A stretch of DNA of 64,000 nt from Psychrobacter sp. UBA3962. Lineage in GTDB: Bacteria; Pseudomonadota; Gammaproteobacteria; Pseudomonadales; Moraxellaceae. Location: assembly GCF_002385225.1 (NCBI RefSeq), contig NZ_DGDC01000030.1, forward strand, positions 13,029-77,028, given 5' to 3'. The notes below the pieces were generated by a model that saw nothing but the letters and a program-made list of their open reading frames with translations, did not search any database and was not told the DNA's origin. A program made the position numbers and the translations under genes. Positions 8,881-17,273 of the stretch are shown piece after piece (within the stretch, counting starts at the first letter, position 1; the number at the start of each line of letters is the position of its first letter).

Positions 8881-8946
8881 GCGTTGAAATTAATTGACGT
8901 ATTAGGAGAAGGCCTGGCGAGTAGGAAGCTTAAAAGGCGTTTGTAT

Positions 8947-8952
8947 TATAAT
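8947..8952 (+). promoter_or_regulatory. Possible -10 element for ihfA
   Basis: A perfect TATAAT at 8947-8952 lies 55 bases upstream of the ihfA ATG, after the pheT hairpin. No good -35 hexamer is seen at the right distance. A small dyad GGTCT-TTTT-AGACC (8960-8973) lies in the expected leader. Autoregulation by IHF is known in E. coli but is not shown here. Confidence 0.4.
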
Positions 8953-9006
8953 AATTCTAGGTCTTTTTAGACCATTTCAAGAGTTTTACACGATAAGGAA
9001 GCCGTA

Positions 9007-9333
9007 ATGACAGTAAAAAACTCAGAAACACAGACGTTAACCAAGGCGGATATTATTGATCATTTGGTTGGCAAATTTGGTTTTACAAGACAGCAAGGAA
9101 GGCTGTTAGTAGATTCATTCTTTGATGAGATTTATGATAATTTAGTCGAGGGTAGAGATGTTAAGCTTTCTGGCTTTGGCAATTTTATTTTAAAAGATAA
9201 AAAAAGCCGACCAGGACGCAATCCTAAGACAGGTGAGGAGGTGCAAATCTCCGCTCGTCGCGTGGTTACTTTTAAAGCGGGGCAAAAGCTACGTCGCCAA
9301 GTAGAGGATTATCAGCTTCAGTCTGAAGCTTAG
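9007..9333 (+). CDS. ihfA: Integration host factor subunit alpha
   Basis: IHF is a heterodimeric DNA-bending nucleoid protein; IhfA pairs with IhfB (not in this window). The 108-residue product has the HU/IHF fold with LTKADIIDHLV at the N-terminus and the DNA-clamp arm signature GFGNFILKDKKSRPGRNPKTGEE. The RPGRNPKTG tip carries the intercalating proline. A good AAGGA site precedes the ATG. The rplT-pheS-pheT-ihfA order is the usual gammaproteobacterial one. Confidence 0.97.
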   Translation: MTVKNSETQTLTKADIIDHLVGKFGFTRQQGRLLVDSFFDEIYDNLVEGRDVKLSGFGNFILKDKKSRPGRNPKTGEEVQISARRVVTFKAGQKLRRQVEDYQLQSEA

Positions 9334-9358
9334 CCTAGACATTAAAAATTAAAATAAG

Positions 9359-9415
9359 CCAATGATAGAGTAAGAGTCGGATAGCAGTACTCTTTATCAG
9401 TCATTGGTTTTTTTA
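9359..9415 (+). terminator. Terminator after ihfA
   Basis: A long imperfect stem, CCAATGATAGAGTAAGAG pairing with CTCTTTATCAGTCATTGG, is followed by seven T. Confidence 0.8.
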
Positions 9416-9462
9416 TGGCCATCAATTAATCAGCCGCACCTTAACAAACTCATTGTAGAAAT

Positions 9463-9494
9463 AAAAAAAGAGAGCCAAAAGGCTCTCTTTTTTT
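9463..9494 (-). terminator. Terminator of the Ala-rich lipoprotein gene
   Basis: Perfect symmetric stem: seven A, GAGAGCC, loop AAAA (TTTT on minus), GGCTCTC, seven T. It lies about 50 bases past the minus-strand gene stop and can work in both directions. Confidence 0.9.
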
Positions 9495-9542
9495 GCACTA
9501 TTGTTAGTAAATTCACTAGACAATAGATTTTTTATAGCTAAA

Positions 9543-9905
9543 TTACTGAGCAGCAGCTTCAGTAGTAGCGTCAGCAGCAGCTTCGCCTTCAGCCATTGCT
9601 TCGTTAGCAGCAGCGTCAGTAGCATCAGTATCGATGTTGTTAGCTTCTTCAGCAGCTTCAGCATCACCAGCAGCAGCAGCAACTTCAGCTTCAGCAGCAG
9701 CGTCTTGAGCGTCAGCAACAACTTCTTGCTCAGCACCAACAGTTTCGCCTTCAGCTTCAGCTTGGTCTAACTGTACTTCTGCGTCTTTTAGCTCTTCTTG
9801 AGCGTCGTTGATGTCTTCAACAGCGTTTTCTTTGTTGCTGTCACAAGCTGTTAAACCCATAGTAGCTGCCATTAAGCCTGAAAGTGCAAGTAGCTTAAGT
9901 TTCAT
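9543..9905 (-). CDS. Small acidic Ala/Glu-rich lipoprotein of unknown function
   Basis: The start at 9905 has a GGAG site 7 bases upstream; an upstream in-frame start at 9944 would put 13 extra residues before the signal. The 120-residue product opens MKLKLLALSGLMAATMGLTAC, a type II signal peptide with lipobox LTAC, so it is probably a membrane-anchored lipoprotein. The mature part is nearly all A, E, D, T, N and Q and is likely helical or coiled-coil and strongly acidic, with the second half almost free of hydrophobic residues other than Ala. No domain was recognised. The repeated GCA/GAA-type codons create long open frames on the other frames and strand, which are artefacts. Confidence 0.8.
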   Translation of the reverse strand: MKLKLLALSGLMAATMGLTACDSNKENAVEDINDAQEELKDAEVQLDQAEAEGETVGAEQEVVADAQDAAAEAEVAAAAGDAEAAEEANNIDTDATDAAANEAMAEGEAAADATTEAAAQ

Positions 9906-10620
9906 AATTTTCTCCAAGAAAGTGAAATATAACTGACACAACAATTTATAAAAAGTTACGCAGAAATAGAAAGTATTGCTGTCATTTAACTTTAAATAAA
10001 TATAATTTTGCAGGGTCAGAATTCGTTAGCGATTATACATCACTAATATTACAAATTAAAGTAAATTTGGTTAAACATTATATTTAGATACAATTTTTAA
10101 CGAAACTCACGGAAAAATTTTACCACTTTGTTTCAACTACCAAGCCCATAAATATACAAAACAGCTATTTATAAAATTGGCAGGTAAACTAAACTCTAAC
10201 GTTATATGGCTGTATATAATATAGATTTAGTTGTAAAAAGCCACAAAATAATTTAGCTAAAAAGTGACTAAATGTAAATATAGGGGTGTTAAGGCAATAA
10301 TTTATGGCCTAACTGTCCAATATCTGCTAATTATACTTTTTATTATAACGACGTGCATCAAATTATTATAATGATGAGCAGTAAAAGATTGTATATTTTC
10401 AAAAAAAGCGGTTTATATAATCGCTATTTATCTGATAATGGCTTAGAGACCGTCCTATGAGGGTTGACTTACTATGAGATTAACCTGTTTATTAGGGTAA
10501 TTGGCAAAATTATAAGATAACCATAAGATAGCCATATAAAAACAGTTTATAGCTAGAAAAAATATTGGGGCTATTAGGAATATCCCCCTAACATTAAAGT
10601 AATGATTAAGGCGAAGGTCT
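9906..10620. other. Long AT-rich divergent intergenic region
   Basis: This 715-base gap separates the minus-strand lipoprotein gene from the plus-strand zinc peptidase gene. It is very AT-rich and has no credible open frame or RNA gene. It must hold promoters for both genes; TTGACT near 10465 is a possible -35 but lacks a convincing -10. Nothing else is supported. Confidence 0.5.
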
Positions 10621-11490
10621 ATGAAATGGCGTGATAGAAGTGGTAGCTCAAACGTACGTATGAGTGGCGGTAAGGCTGCTGGTGGCGGTATCTTTGGTAT
10701 TATTATTGGTCTGGTGTTATGGTTGGTGTTTGGGGTTAACCCAATGACTGCCTTCCAGACGGGTCAATCGATCACCGCGGGAAATAGCACCAGTACTCAG
10801 CCCTTGAATGACGAGAGCCGAGACTCTCAGTTTGTCGCTGTAGTATTGGCAGATACTGAAGCCGTTTGGCAAGAAATATTCCAAGAGATGGGCAGTAGTT
10901 ATAGAGAGCCTCAACTGGTTTTATTTAATGGCCGAGTGAACTCAGCTTGTGGTAGTGCTACTTCAGCCACAGGTCCTTTTTATTGTCCAGCAGATCAGCA
11001 GGTTTATTTGGATACCTCGTTTTTTGCTGAAATGAGCAATAACTTAGGGATTGCTGGGGATCAACAAGGTTCAGGGGATGCTGAAAACCAAGGCAAAGCA
11101 GGTGACTTTGCCCAAGCTTATGTGATTGCTCATGAGGTGGGTCACCATGTACAGACTTTGTTAGGCACTTCTCAAAAAGTGAATGAAGCCCGTCGTCAGC
11201 TTAGTGAAACTCAAGGCAACCAACTTTCAGTACGTCAAGAGTTACAGGCGGACTGTTATGCTGGGGTTTGGGCCAACCGCAACCAACAGCGGGTTCAGTT
11301 CTTAGAAGAAGGGGATATTGAAGAGGCCTTGAATGCGGCCAGTCAAATTGGTGATGACCGATTAACTCAAGGGACTGTTATGCCAGATAATTTCACCCAT
11401 GGTACCAGTGAGCAGCGTGTAAATTGGTTCACTCGTGGTCTTCAAAGTGGCGATATACGCAGTTGCGACACCTTCTCCGGAGCTATTTAA
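10621..11490 (+). CDS. ypfJ: YpfJ-family neutral zinc metallopeptidase
   Basis: The 289-residue protein belongs to the putative neutral zinc metallopeptidase family (YpfJ). It starts MKWRDRSGSSNVR and has a glycine-rich turn, one membrane segment (IFGIIIGLVLWLVFGV, about residues 25-40), the SACGSATSATGPFYCPADQ block, and a zincin HExxH site in AYVIAHEVGHHVQ. Downstream, ELQADCYAGVWA supplies the likely third zinc ligand region. It is probably anchored in the inner membrane with the catalytic part outside. The substrate is unknown. It ends before a strong shared terminator. Confidence 0.93.
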   Translation: MKWRDRSGSSNVRMSGGKAAGGGIFGIIIGLVLWLVFGVNPMTAFQTGQSITAGNSTSTQPLNDESRDSQFVAVVLADTEAVWQEIFQEMGSSYREPQLVLFNGRVNSACGSATSATGPFYCPADQQVYLDTSFFAEMSNNLGIAGDQQGSGDAENQGKAGDFAQAYVIAHEVGHHVQTLLGTSQKVNEARRQLSETQGNQLSVRQELQADCYAGVWANRNQQRVQFLEEGDIEEALNAASQIGDDRLTQGTVMPDNFTHGTSEQRVNWFTRGLQSGDIRSCDTFSGAI

Positions 11491-11593
11491 ACAAATACTT
11501 TAGGGGCTGTTTAATTATAGACTGTGTAGATAGGTAGCCCATTGCTTTGCAATTTTTAATAATATTCTCTTTTATAAAATTAAAGTCCAACAC

Positions 11594-11627
11594 AAAAAAA
11601 GAGCCTGCATTGCAGGCTCTTTTTTTT
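11594..11627. terminator. Bidirectional terminator between ypfJ and the glycine-zipper gene
   Basis: Seven A, then GAGCCTG, loop CATTG, CAGGCTC and eight T. Works for both convergent genes. Confidence 0.92.
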
Positions 11628-11670
11628 ATTTAACTTTATATAGTCAACTAATTAATAGTAGGGACGACTA

Positions 11671-11910
11671 TTAATTAGTGTTGTCAATTACATAACCACT
11701 GATACCACCAATAGCTGCACCAGTTGCGGCACCTTTAGCGATATCTTTACTGTTGCCTTTAGATTTAATTAGAGCACCAGCAACCGCGCCGGCAGTAGCA
11801 CCTTTAGCAGTATTGTTCATGGTATTGTAGCCACCTGTAGAGTTACAGCCTGCTAAAAACAGGGCAGAGCTGGTCATGGTCGCTAGAGCAATAGATTTAG
11901 ATAGTTTCAT
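11671..11910 (-). CDS. Small glycine-zipper lipoprotein
   Basis: The 79-residue product has a type II signal peptide with lipobox LAGC near residue 22, then alternating G/A motifs (KGATAGAVAGALI, AKGAATGAAIGGISGYVI) typical of the glycine-zipper outer-membrane lipoprotein families related to OsmB, YMGG and SlyB. Such proteins are envelope-stability or stress lipoproteins. An AAGGA ribosome site precedes the ATG. The exact subfamily is not known. Confidence 0.8.
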   Translation of the reverse strand: MKLSKSIALATMTSSALFLAGCNSTGGYNTMNNTAKGATAGAVAGALIKSKGNSKDIAKGAATGAAIGGISGYVIDNTN

Positions 11911-12186
11911 GGTGTCTTCCTTGTCAAAAGATAAACAAAAAATAAAAAGGGAGGAGAGCTTACCTGTTATAAGCAGACCTACTATAAGTATAAGCTGAAA
12001 TACTATTATGCTTAAATACTATAAGGAAGGTTACTTAAATTTTGGTGAGTCACTGAGTATATAAACCCTATATTAGAACATTTGTAATATTTAAGTGTAT
12101 TAAAATGACTGGGCTTTGCGTCTGATACGTAACGCTTGTTACACTGATGTGACAATGATGAAGAAAGGTTGCGGAAAAAGGGGCAT

Positions 12187-12223
12187 AAAAAAAAGACCAC
12201 TCGAAGGCAGTCTTTTATTTAAG
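12187..12223 (-). terminator. Terminator of rho
   Basis: On minus, AAAAGACTGCC, a TTCG loop, then AGTGGTCTTTTTTTT: a stem with G-U pairs and eight T, 25 bases past the rho stop. Confidence 0.8.
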
Positions 12224-12247
12224 CTTTTAATTACTTTTGATTAAGGA

Positions 12248-13546
12248 CTAGTTTTGCGATTTACGTTTCATTTGATCGAAGAAATCATCATTCGTCTTAG
12301 ATTCTTTTAAGCGATCTAGTAGGAATTCAGTGGCTTGAACCCCATCCATAGGCTGCAGTAGCTTACGTAGAATCCAAACCTTACGTAGCGTATCCTCATC
12401 TAACAAACGTTCTTCACGGCGGGTGCCCGATTTTTTGATGTTAATCGCTGGGAAGACTCTTTTTTCCGCCAAATCACGTTCAAGAGTGATTTCTTGGTTA
12501 CCAGTACCTTTAAATTCTTCAAAAATAACGCTGTCCATTTTACTACCCGTATCAATCAGCGCCGTTGAGATAATGGTTAAACTGCCACCCTCTTCGATAT
12601 TACGAGCCGCCCCAAAGAAGCGCTTAGGCTGGGCTAGGGCATTGGCATCCACACCACCGGTCAAGACTTTACCAGAGGAGGGAACCACGGTGTTGTATGC
12701 ACGTGCCAGGCGGGTAATAGAGTCCAGTAAAATGACCACATCTTGTTTGTGCTCTACCAGACGTTTGGCTTTTTCGATTACCATTTCAGCCACTTGAACG
12801 TGACGCTGTGGCGGCTCATCGAAGGTTGAGGCAACCACTTCACCGCGCACAGTGCGCTGCATTTCGGTCACTTCTTCTGGGCGCTCATCGATAAGCAGCA
12901 CAATCAGATAGCACTCTGGGTTATTGCGAGTAATGGACTGAGCAATAGTTTGTAATAAGACGGTTTTACCAGCTTTTGGCGGGGCGACGATAATAGAGCG
13001 TTGACCTTTACCGATGGGAGCAATCAAATCGATTACACGGCCCGTCAAGTCTTCGGTAGTGCCATTACCCATCTCAAGCTTTAATTGCTCAGTAGGGAAT
13101 AGCGGGGTTAGGTTTTCAAAGATTAATTTGTGGCGTGAGCGATCTGGGGTATCAAAGTTAATTTCACCGACTTTAAGTAGGGCAAAATAACGTTCTGAAT
13201 CTTTTGGTGGGCGAATAGTCCCGGCAATAGAGTCCCCAGTTTTTAGACTGAAACGTCTTATTTGGCTCGGGCTAACATAAATATCGTCAGGACCCGCTAA
13301 GTAAGAGCCTTCTGAAGAGCGAAGAAAGCCAAATCCATCAGGAAGGACTTCTAACACGCCATCACCATAAATGGCTTCCCCATTTTTGGCATGTTTTTTT
13401 AAGATAGCAAAAATGATGTCTTGTTTGCGACTACGCGCAAGGTTATCGAGCCCCATTTCTTTGGCAATATTTAGCAGATCAGCAACGGAGTTCTTTTTTA
13501 GTTCAGTGAGGTTCATAGAGGTTTCGTTTGATTGTTGTTGAGTCAT
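12248..13546 (-). CDS. rho: Transcription termination factor Rho
   Basis: Rho is the hexameric RNA-dependent ATPase that ends transcription at unstructured C-rich RNA. The 432-residue product has the N-terminal helical Rho_N domain (NLTELKKNSVADLLNIAKEMG), the cold-shock-like RNA-binding domain (YGDGVLEVLPDGFGFLRS), Walker A PPKAGKTVLLQ and the Q-loop/R-loop region (GTGNQEITLER). Length fits; there is no large Rho insertion as in Actinobacteria or some Bacteroidetes. It is preceded by an unusually long 1-kb untranslated gap that may hold leader control elements. Confidence 0.98.
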   Translation of the reverse strand: MTQQQSNETSMNLTELKKNSVADLLNIAKEMGLDNLARSRKQDIIFAILKKHAKNGEAIYGDGVLEVLPDGFGFLRSSEGSYLAGPDDIYVSPSQIRRFSLKTGDSIAGTIRPPKDSERYFALLKVGEINFDTPDRSRHKLIFENLTPLFPTEQLKLEMGNGTTEDLTGRVIDLIAPIGKGQRSIIVAPPKAGKTVLLQTIAQSITRNNPECYLIVLLIDERPEEVTEMQRTVRGEVVASTFDEPPQRHVQVAEMVIEKAKRLVEHKQDVVILLDSITRLARAYNTVVPSSGKVLTGGVDANALAQPKRFFGAARNIEEGGSLTIISTALIDTGSKMDSVIFEEFKGTGNQEITLERDLAEKRVFPAINIKKSGTRREERLLDEDTLRKVWILRKLLQPMDGVQATEFLLDRLKESKTNDDFFDQMKRKSQN

Positions 13547-14239
13547 AGTCAGCTGCCGTTACGCCTATTTAAATTAAGCATATGCAATAGGTTATAAAAG
13601 TGCCTGCGATCGTAAAATATCGCCACACGTTGATAGAGTTGGTGAAAAATAAAGATAGGAAAAAGAGTGCGTCATTAACATGAATAGTTCTTACTTAGCT
13701 CAATAAGATCTAATTTCCATTAGGTGTAAGTTTAGAGGCATTACTGCTTGTATTTATTGTTTCTAGCCAAAGCCACTGGTTAAATAACCGCCAGAAAAGT
13801 GAATAAAGATAAAGAAGGCTTTGCTATCTGTATTAAGCTTAAATAGGATTGATTAATCACTTGCGGGAGTAGACTGGATCAGCCCTTAGCTCTAACAAAT
13901 GATTGGAGTAAGTTAATGTCTACATATTTTATGTCTATATATAAATATCGAGACTAGAAGGACTCAATAAGACAAACAAAATCTAGCAGATAATTTTTAA
14001 ATAAATCTCTAAATAAGGGCCAAACCTATTTTTTAGTAATAATCGGTTATTGGATACAGATAGGATATACGGTAAAACTAGAAAGCGAGAAAAGATATTT
14101 TGGTTGTCAATATCTGGCATCAAATCATCAGTGATTAACTCTCAATAGGCGTGTCAGTTAGCTAATACGCAAGGGATAACAGAGGTATTAAGACAGGGAT
14201 AATTGAGTGATGATTTTGTGCAGATAAGCATATATTCGC

Positions 14240-14308
14240 AACAAAAGCCCCTTAAGTAGGGGGGACTCTCTATTGAGATTCGCAAATTGACAATAGATAT
14301 TCTCTAGG
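14240..14308 (-). ncRNA. Candidate small RNA or rho-leader attenuator
   Basis: A minus-strand promoter at 14344-14315 should start RNA near 14308. The RNA would fold as hairpin 1 (TCTATTG/CAATAGA arms, 14297-14291 and 14275-14269) and a second hairpin CCCCT-ACTTA-AGGGG (14262-14248) followed by CTTTTGTTG, a terminator shape. Length is about 69 nt. It lies in the 1-kb gap between trxA and rho on their strand. It may be a free small RNA, or an attenuated leader of rho, whose start is about 700 bases further on. No known RNA family is recognised. Confidence 0.45.
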
Positions 14309-14314
14309 AATCAA

Positions 14315-14344
14315 ACTATACGGTGTTTACCCGCGTCATGTCAA
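14315..14344 (-). promoter_or_regulatory. Strong sigma70-type promoter upstream of rho
   Basis: On minus: TTGACA (14344-14339), an 18-base spacer, TATAGT (14320-14315). The -35 is perfect and the -10 has one mismatch. It drives the small RNA candidate and possibly rho. Confidence 0.65.
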
Positions 14345-14489
14345 TGGTTTTGTTGGCTTAAAATATATTTTAATGGCGATTTGGCTAAGATTAACCATTT
14401 GTATTAGCAAGGTTTATGGCAGGCTAGGGCAATTATCAATATGGGAACAATGTTGAGAATATCACCTACCTCTACTGCTTTTAGGCCCA

Positions 14490-14521
14490 AAAAAAAGCGG
14501 CTGTCAACGACAACCGCTTTC
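14490..14521 (-). terminator. Terminator of trxA
   Basis: On minus: AAAGCGGTTGTC, loop GTT, GACAGCCGCTTT with further T. Separates trxA from the rho region. Confidence 0.85.
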
Positions 14522-14575
14522 TAGGTGATTTATAACAACATCACCCTTTATCAACTAAAATAACCAGTTGATTAA

Positions 14576-14902
14576 TTATAGGTGCTTATCTAATAAGGCA
14601 GCCAGATCAGCTTTAGGCTGTAAGCCCATAACCATATCTACTTTTTCGCCACCTTTAAATACCATTAAAGTTGGGATACTGCGGATACCAAAACGGCTAG
14701 CAGTTTCTGGGTTTTCATCCACATCAACTTTAACGACTTTTACTTTACCTTTGTAGTCTTCAGCAAGCTCTTCTAGTACTGGAGCAATGGCTTTACAAGG
14801 ACCACACCAAGCTGCCCAAAAATCTACCAATACTGGCACATCAGACTGAGCCACATCTTGTTCGAAGTTTGAGTCGGTTGAGTTAACGATTAAATCTGAC
14901 AT
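14576..14902 (-). CDS. trxA: Thioredoxin 1
   Basis: The 108-residue protein is a classic thioredoxin: VLVDFWAAWCGPCKAIAPVLEE with the redox-active WCGPC motif, the KVDVDENPETASRFGIRSIPTLMVFKGGE block with the cis-Pro, and a GLQPKADL C-terminus. It is the cytosolic disulfide reductant for ribonucleotide reductase and others. It stands alone with its own terminator, upstream of rho as in many gammaproteobacteria. Confidence 0.98.
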   Translation of the reverse strand: MSDLIVNSTDSNFEQDVAQSDVPVLVDFWAAWCGPCKAIAPVLEELAEDYKGKVKVVKVDVDENPETASRFGIRSIPTLMVFKGGEKVDMVMGLQPKADLAALLDKHL

Positions 14903-15108
14903 AATTTATTCCTTTTATTGGTGTTAAAATCTTGGTAAATAAGTACAGACAAAAGCGGTGATTTTATAATTTACTGCTTTATATTAGCAATCCTCATTGC
15001 TGAGTTTTATAGAGTTATCGCTAAAAGCCGCCTAGCCTGAATCATGATGTCTATATTACCATTTATTGTCCCAAGTTATGTCTTTGCCCCGTTAAGTATG
15101 GTTAATAA

Positions 15109-15136
15109 TTGGTATCAGTTGGATTGATGGTATACT
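15109..15136 (+). promoter_or_regulatory. Promoter for rluA
   Basis: TTGGTA (15109-15114), a 16-base spacer, TATACT (15131-15136) with an extended TG element directly before the -10. About 125 bases before the rluA ATG. The rest of 14903-15260 has no gene. Confidence 0.6.
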
Positions 15137-15260
15137 TTGACGCCTTCTTATTGTGGCCTACTTCTTGAGACATTGTTATTTTTGAAGCTTTTGAGGCCTT
15201 GTTATTTGGTAAAAAAGCCACGAGGCTTATTTCTTTTTATTCTTAAATTTGTGACCTGTT

Positions 15261-15974
15261 ATGGCAATATCGATCGAAACTGTAAACCAATTAAACCTAG
15301 AAGAAGCTGAACGTGATGAGCAGTTTTTTAAAGACTTTATGACGGAAGTTACCGTCTATGAAGATGAAGATTTGCTGTTGGTAGATAAGCCTGCGGGCTT
15401 GCTAAGTATTGATGGCAAAGATTTAAAGGTCAGCTTGCTTTCTCGTTTAGAGCGCGCCAATCCAGAAATTAAGCTGATTCATCGCTTAGATATGGACACC
15501 TCGGGACTGATGATATTTGGCAAAAACAAAGCAGCTCAGACCCACATTAGCAAACAGTTTATCGAGCGTATTCCCCAAAAAGAATATCAGGCGATTGTCG
15601 AAGGCACGTTGGCGGTACCGGGCAAAAAGGGCGAGATCGATATCCCAGTGCGTTATGAGCCGAGCATTAAACCCAAGCATGTTGCTGACCCTGAGTGGAA
15701 GAAACATGCTTTAACCCATTATGAAGTGCTACATCATGAGCTACGCAAAGGTAAGCCGGTTACTCGTGTCGCCTTACATCCAGTGACCGGACGTAGTCAC
15801 CAATTGCGGGTACATATGGTGCATTTAGGCCATGTCATCATCGGTGATCCTATCTATGCGGAAGGGGAAGCGCTTGAGTTGTCACCAAGACTGAACTTAC
15901 ACGCCCATAAGCTGCGTCTCAAGCATCCTACTAGAAATACTTGGATGGCTTGGGAAAGCGCAGTCCCCTTTTAA
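15261..15974 (+). CDS. rluA: RluA-family 23S rRNA/tRNA pseudouridine synthase
   Basis: The 237-residue product has the RluA signature HRLDMDTSGLMIFGKNK with the catalytic Asp in HRLD, plus LLVDKPAGLLS near residue 40 and PVTGRSHQLRVHM near residue 175. There is no S4 domain, so it is closer to RluA (U746 in 23S rRNA, U32 in some tRNAs) than to RluC or RluD; length and C-terminal LHAHKLRLKHP agree. It ends before a weak hairpin at about 16072-16100. Confidence 0.88.
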   Translation: MAISIETVNQLNLEEAERDEQFFKDFMTEVTVYEDEDLLLVDKPAGLLSIDGKDLKVSLLSRLERANPEIKLIHRLDMDTSGLMIFGKNKAAQTHISKQFIERIPQKEYQAIVEGTLAVPGKKGEIDIPVRYEPSIKPKHVADPEWKKHALTHYEVLHHELRKGKPVTRVALHPVTGRSHQLRVHMVHLGHVIIGDPIYAEGEALELSPRLNLHAHKLRLKHPTRNTWMAWESAVPF

Positions 15975-16071
15975 AAGGTAGCTAGTTGAATAGTATATAG
16001 TTAAATAGTAGCTAGGATTAAGGGGTAGCTACGACTGGTTAGTTAGAGGTTTACTAATTTTTTGTTATTAA

Positions 16072-16108
16072 AAACTGCTAAAGTCTCAATTGAGGCTTTT
16101 AATAGTTT
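16072..16108 (+). terminator. Weak terminator after rluA
   Basis: AAACTGCTAAAG-TCTCAATTGAGG-CTTTTAATAGTTT forms an imperfect A/T-rich stem with only a short U tract. Low certainty. Confidence 0.4.
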
Positions 16109-16166
16109 GTCACAAGTAGTATTTTATATAAGGATGTTATAACCCACTGATAACAAGGACCGTATC

Positions 16167-17273
16167 ATGAGTATTATTCACTCAGTTTCTCACTTTAAAT
16201 CGGCCCGTGACGCTGCCAAGCCCCTAGATAGGGTTGAGGATGTGCGTGCTGCGGCCGAAGATTTTCGCAAGACAATGCTTGCCAACCCAAAAGTTAAATT
16301 CTATAAGACTTTTGAGTTAATTCGCATTCCTTATCCCAGCAAGTATGGCTATCTTAATGCCTTTGCGCTGCCGACGCCTTATATTCATATCTGTAATAAG
16401 CTGTTTGTTATTCAGTTTGATAGCGAAGAGGGGTTAAAGACACTTTTGGTCAGCCCTTCTGACTGGGAACACCAAAGAGACACCCCTTATTTCTATCAGA
16501 TGTCAGAAGACATGGGCATGTTCTCAAAGCCTGTCGAAAAAATGATTGTCAAAGAAAGCAATACCGTGCTGGAGGCTATAAAAAGCCTAGGATTGGCACC
16601 GGAAGATGTCGATTACATCACCTATGACCATCTACATACCCAGAATCTTACCCGTTGGCTTGGGGGAGCAGGACAAGCTGCGATATTCCCCAATGCCAAA
16701 TTGTTGGTGATGAGAGAGGAGTGGGAGAGTACCCAAGCCTTACTGCCTTGGCAAAACCAATGGTATTGTCCTGACGGCATCGAGGGTATTGACGACAGCC
16801 GTATTGAATTGCTCGATGGGGATGTGTTGTTAGGCGATGGCTCAGTAGCGCTGATGCGCACCAAAGGTCATACCGAAGGCAATCACTCTATTGTTGCCCA
16901 TACTGATCAAGGTCTGTTGGTTACCTCAGAAAACGGGGTAAGTATGGACTCATATGCACCGCAACATTCCCAAATTAAAGGCCTAGCCCGTTACGCTGAA
17001 TTGACGCAGTCTGAGGTGGTGATGAATGGCAATACCTTGGAGTTTGGGGTAGACCAATATCTGTCCATGATTCAAGAAAAAACTGTGGCAGGACCTTATC
17101 CAAAAGATGAGCGCTTCTTTAATATGGCCCTGTCTTCTGAGTCAGCCGGATACTACTTATTCCCAGGGACCACACCGACTGCACGGATGGGCGAGTTAGA
17201 GTTTGGGACCTTCACCCCAAAAACTGAAACCAATAGCAAGCGAGGTGGCCTGTGGCGCAAACTTATATCGTAA
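16167..17273 (+). CDS. MBL-fold metallo-hydrolase with an altered zinc motif
   Basis: The 368-residue protein has a metallo-beta-lactamase-like layout: FELIRIPYPSKYGYLN in the first part, a YDHLHTQN motif (about 153-160) where the family HxHxDH usually stands, and a later GHTEGNHS histidine (about 235). In the first motif the Asp-His pair of the second metal site is replaced by Gln-Asn, so it may bind one metal or none. The 3' end overlaps the next gene by 22 bases, so the two are translationally coupled. Substrate unknown; homologues of this type occur beside SDR genes. Confidence 0.75.
   Translation: MSIIHSVSHFKSARDAAKPLDRVEDVRAAAEDFRKTMLANPKVKFYKTFELIRIPYPSKYGYLNAFALPTPYIHICNKLFVIQFDSEEGLKTLLVSPSDWEHQRDTPYFYQMSEDMGMFSKPVEKMIVKESNTVLEAIKSLGLAPEDVDYITYDHLHTQNLTRWLGGAGQAAIFPNAKLLVMREEWESTQALLPWQNQWYCPDGIEGIDDSRIELLDGDVLLGDGSVALMRTKGHTEGNHSIVAHTDQGLLVTSENGVSMDSYAPQHSQIKGLARYAELTQSEVVMNGNTLEFGVDQYLSMIQEKTVAGPYPKDERFFNMALSSESAGYYLFPGTTPTARMGELEFGTFTPKTETNSKRGGLWRKLIS

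Noticed and set aside
9422..9770. Two open frames (minus, Leu-rich; plus, Ser-rich) across the lipoprotein gene.
   Set aside because: They are out-of-frame and antisense readings of repeated GCA/GCT/GAA codons in the lipoprotein gene, with no ribosome site.
12012..12200. 62-codon minus-strand open frame past the rho stop.
   Set aside because: Overlaps the rho terminator region, odd composition, no ribosome site.
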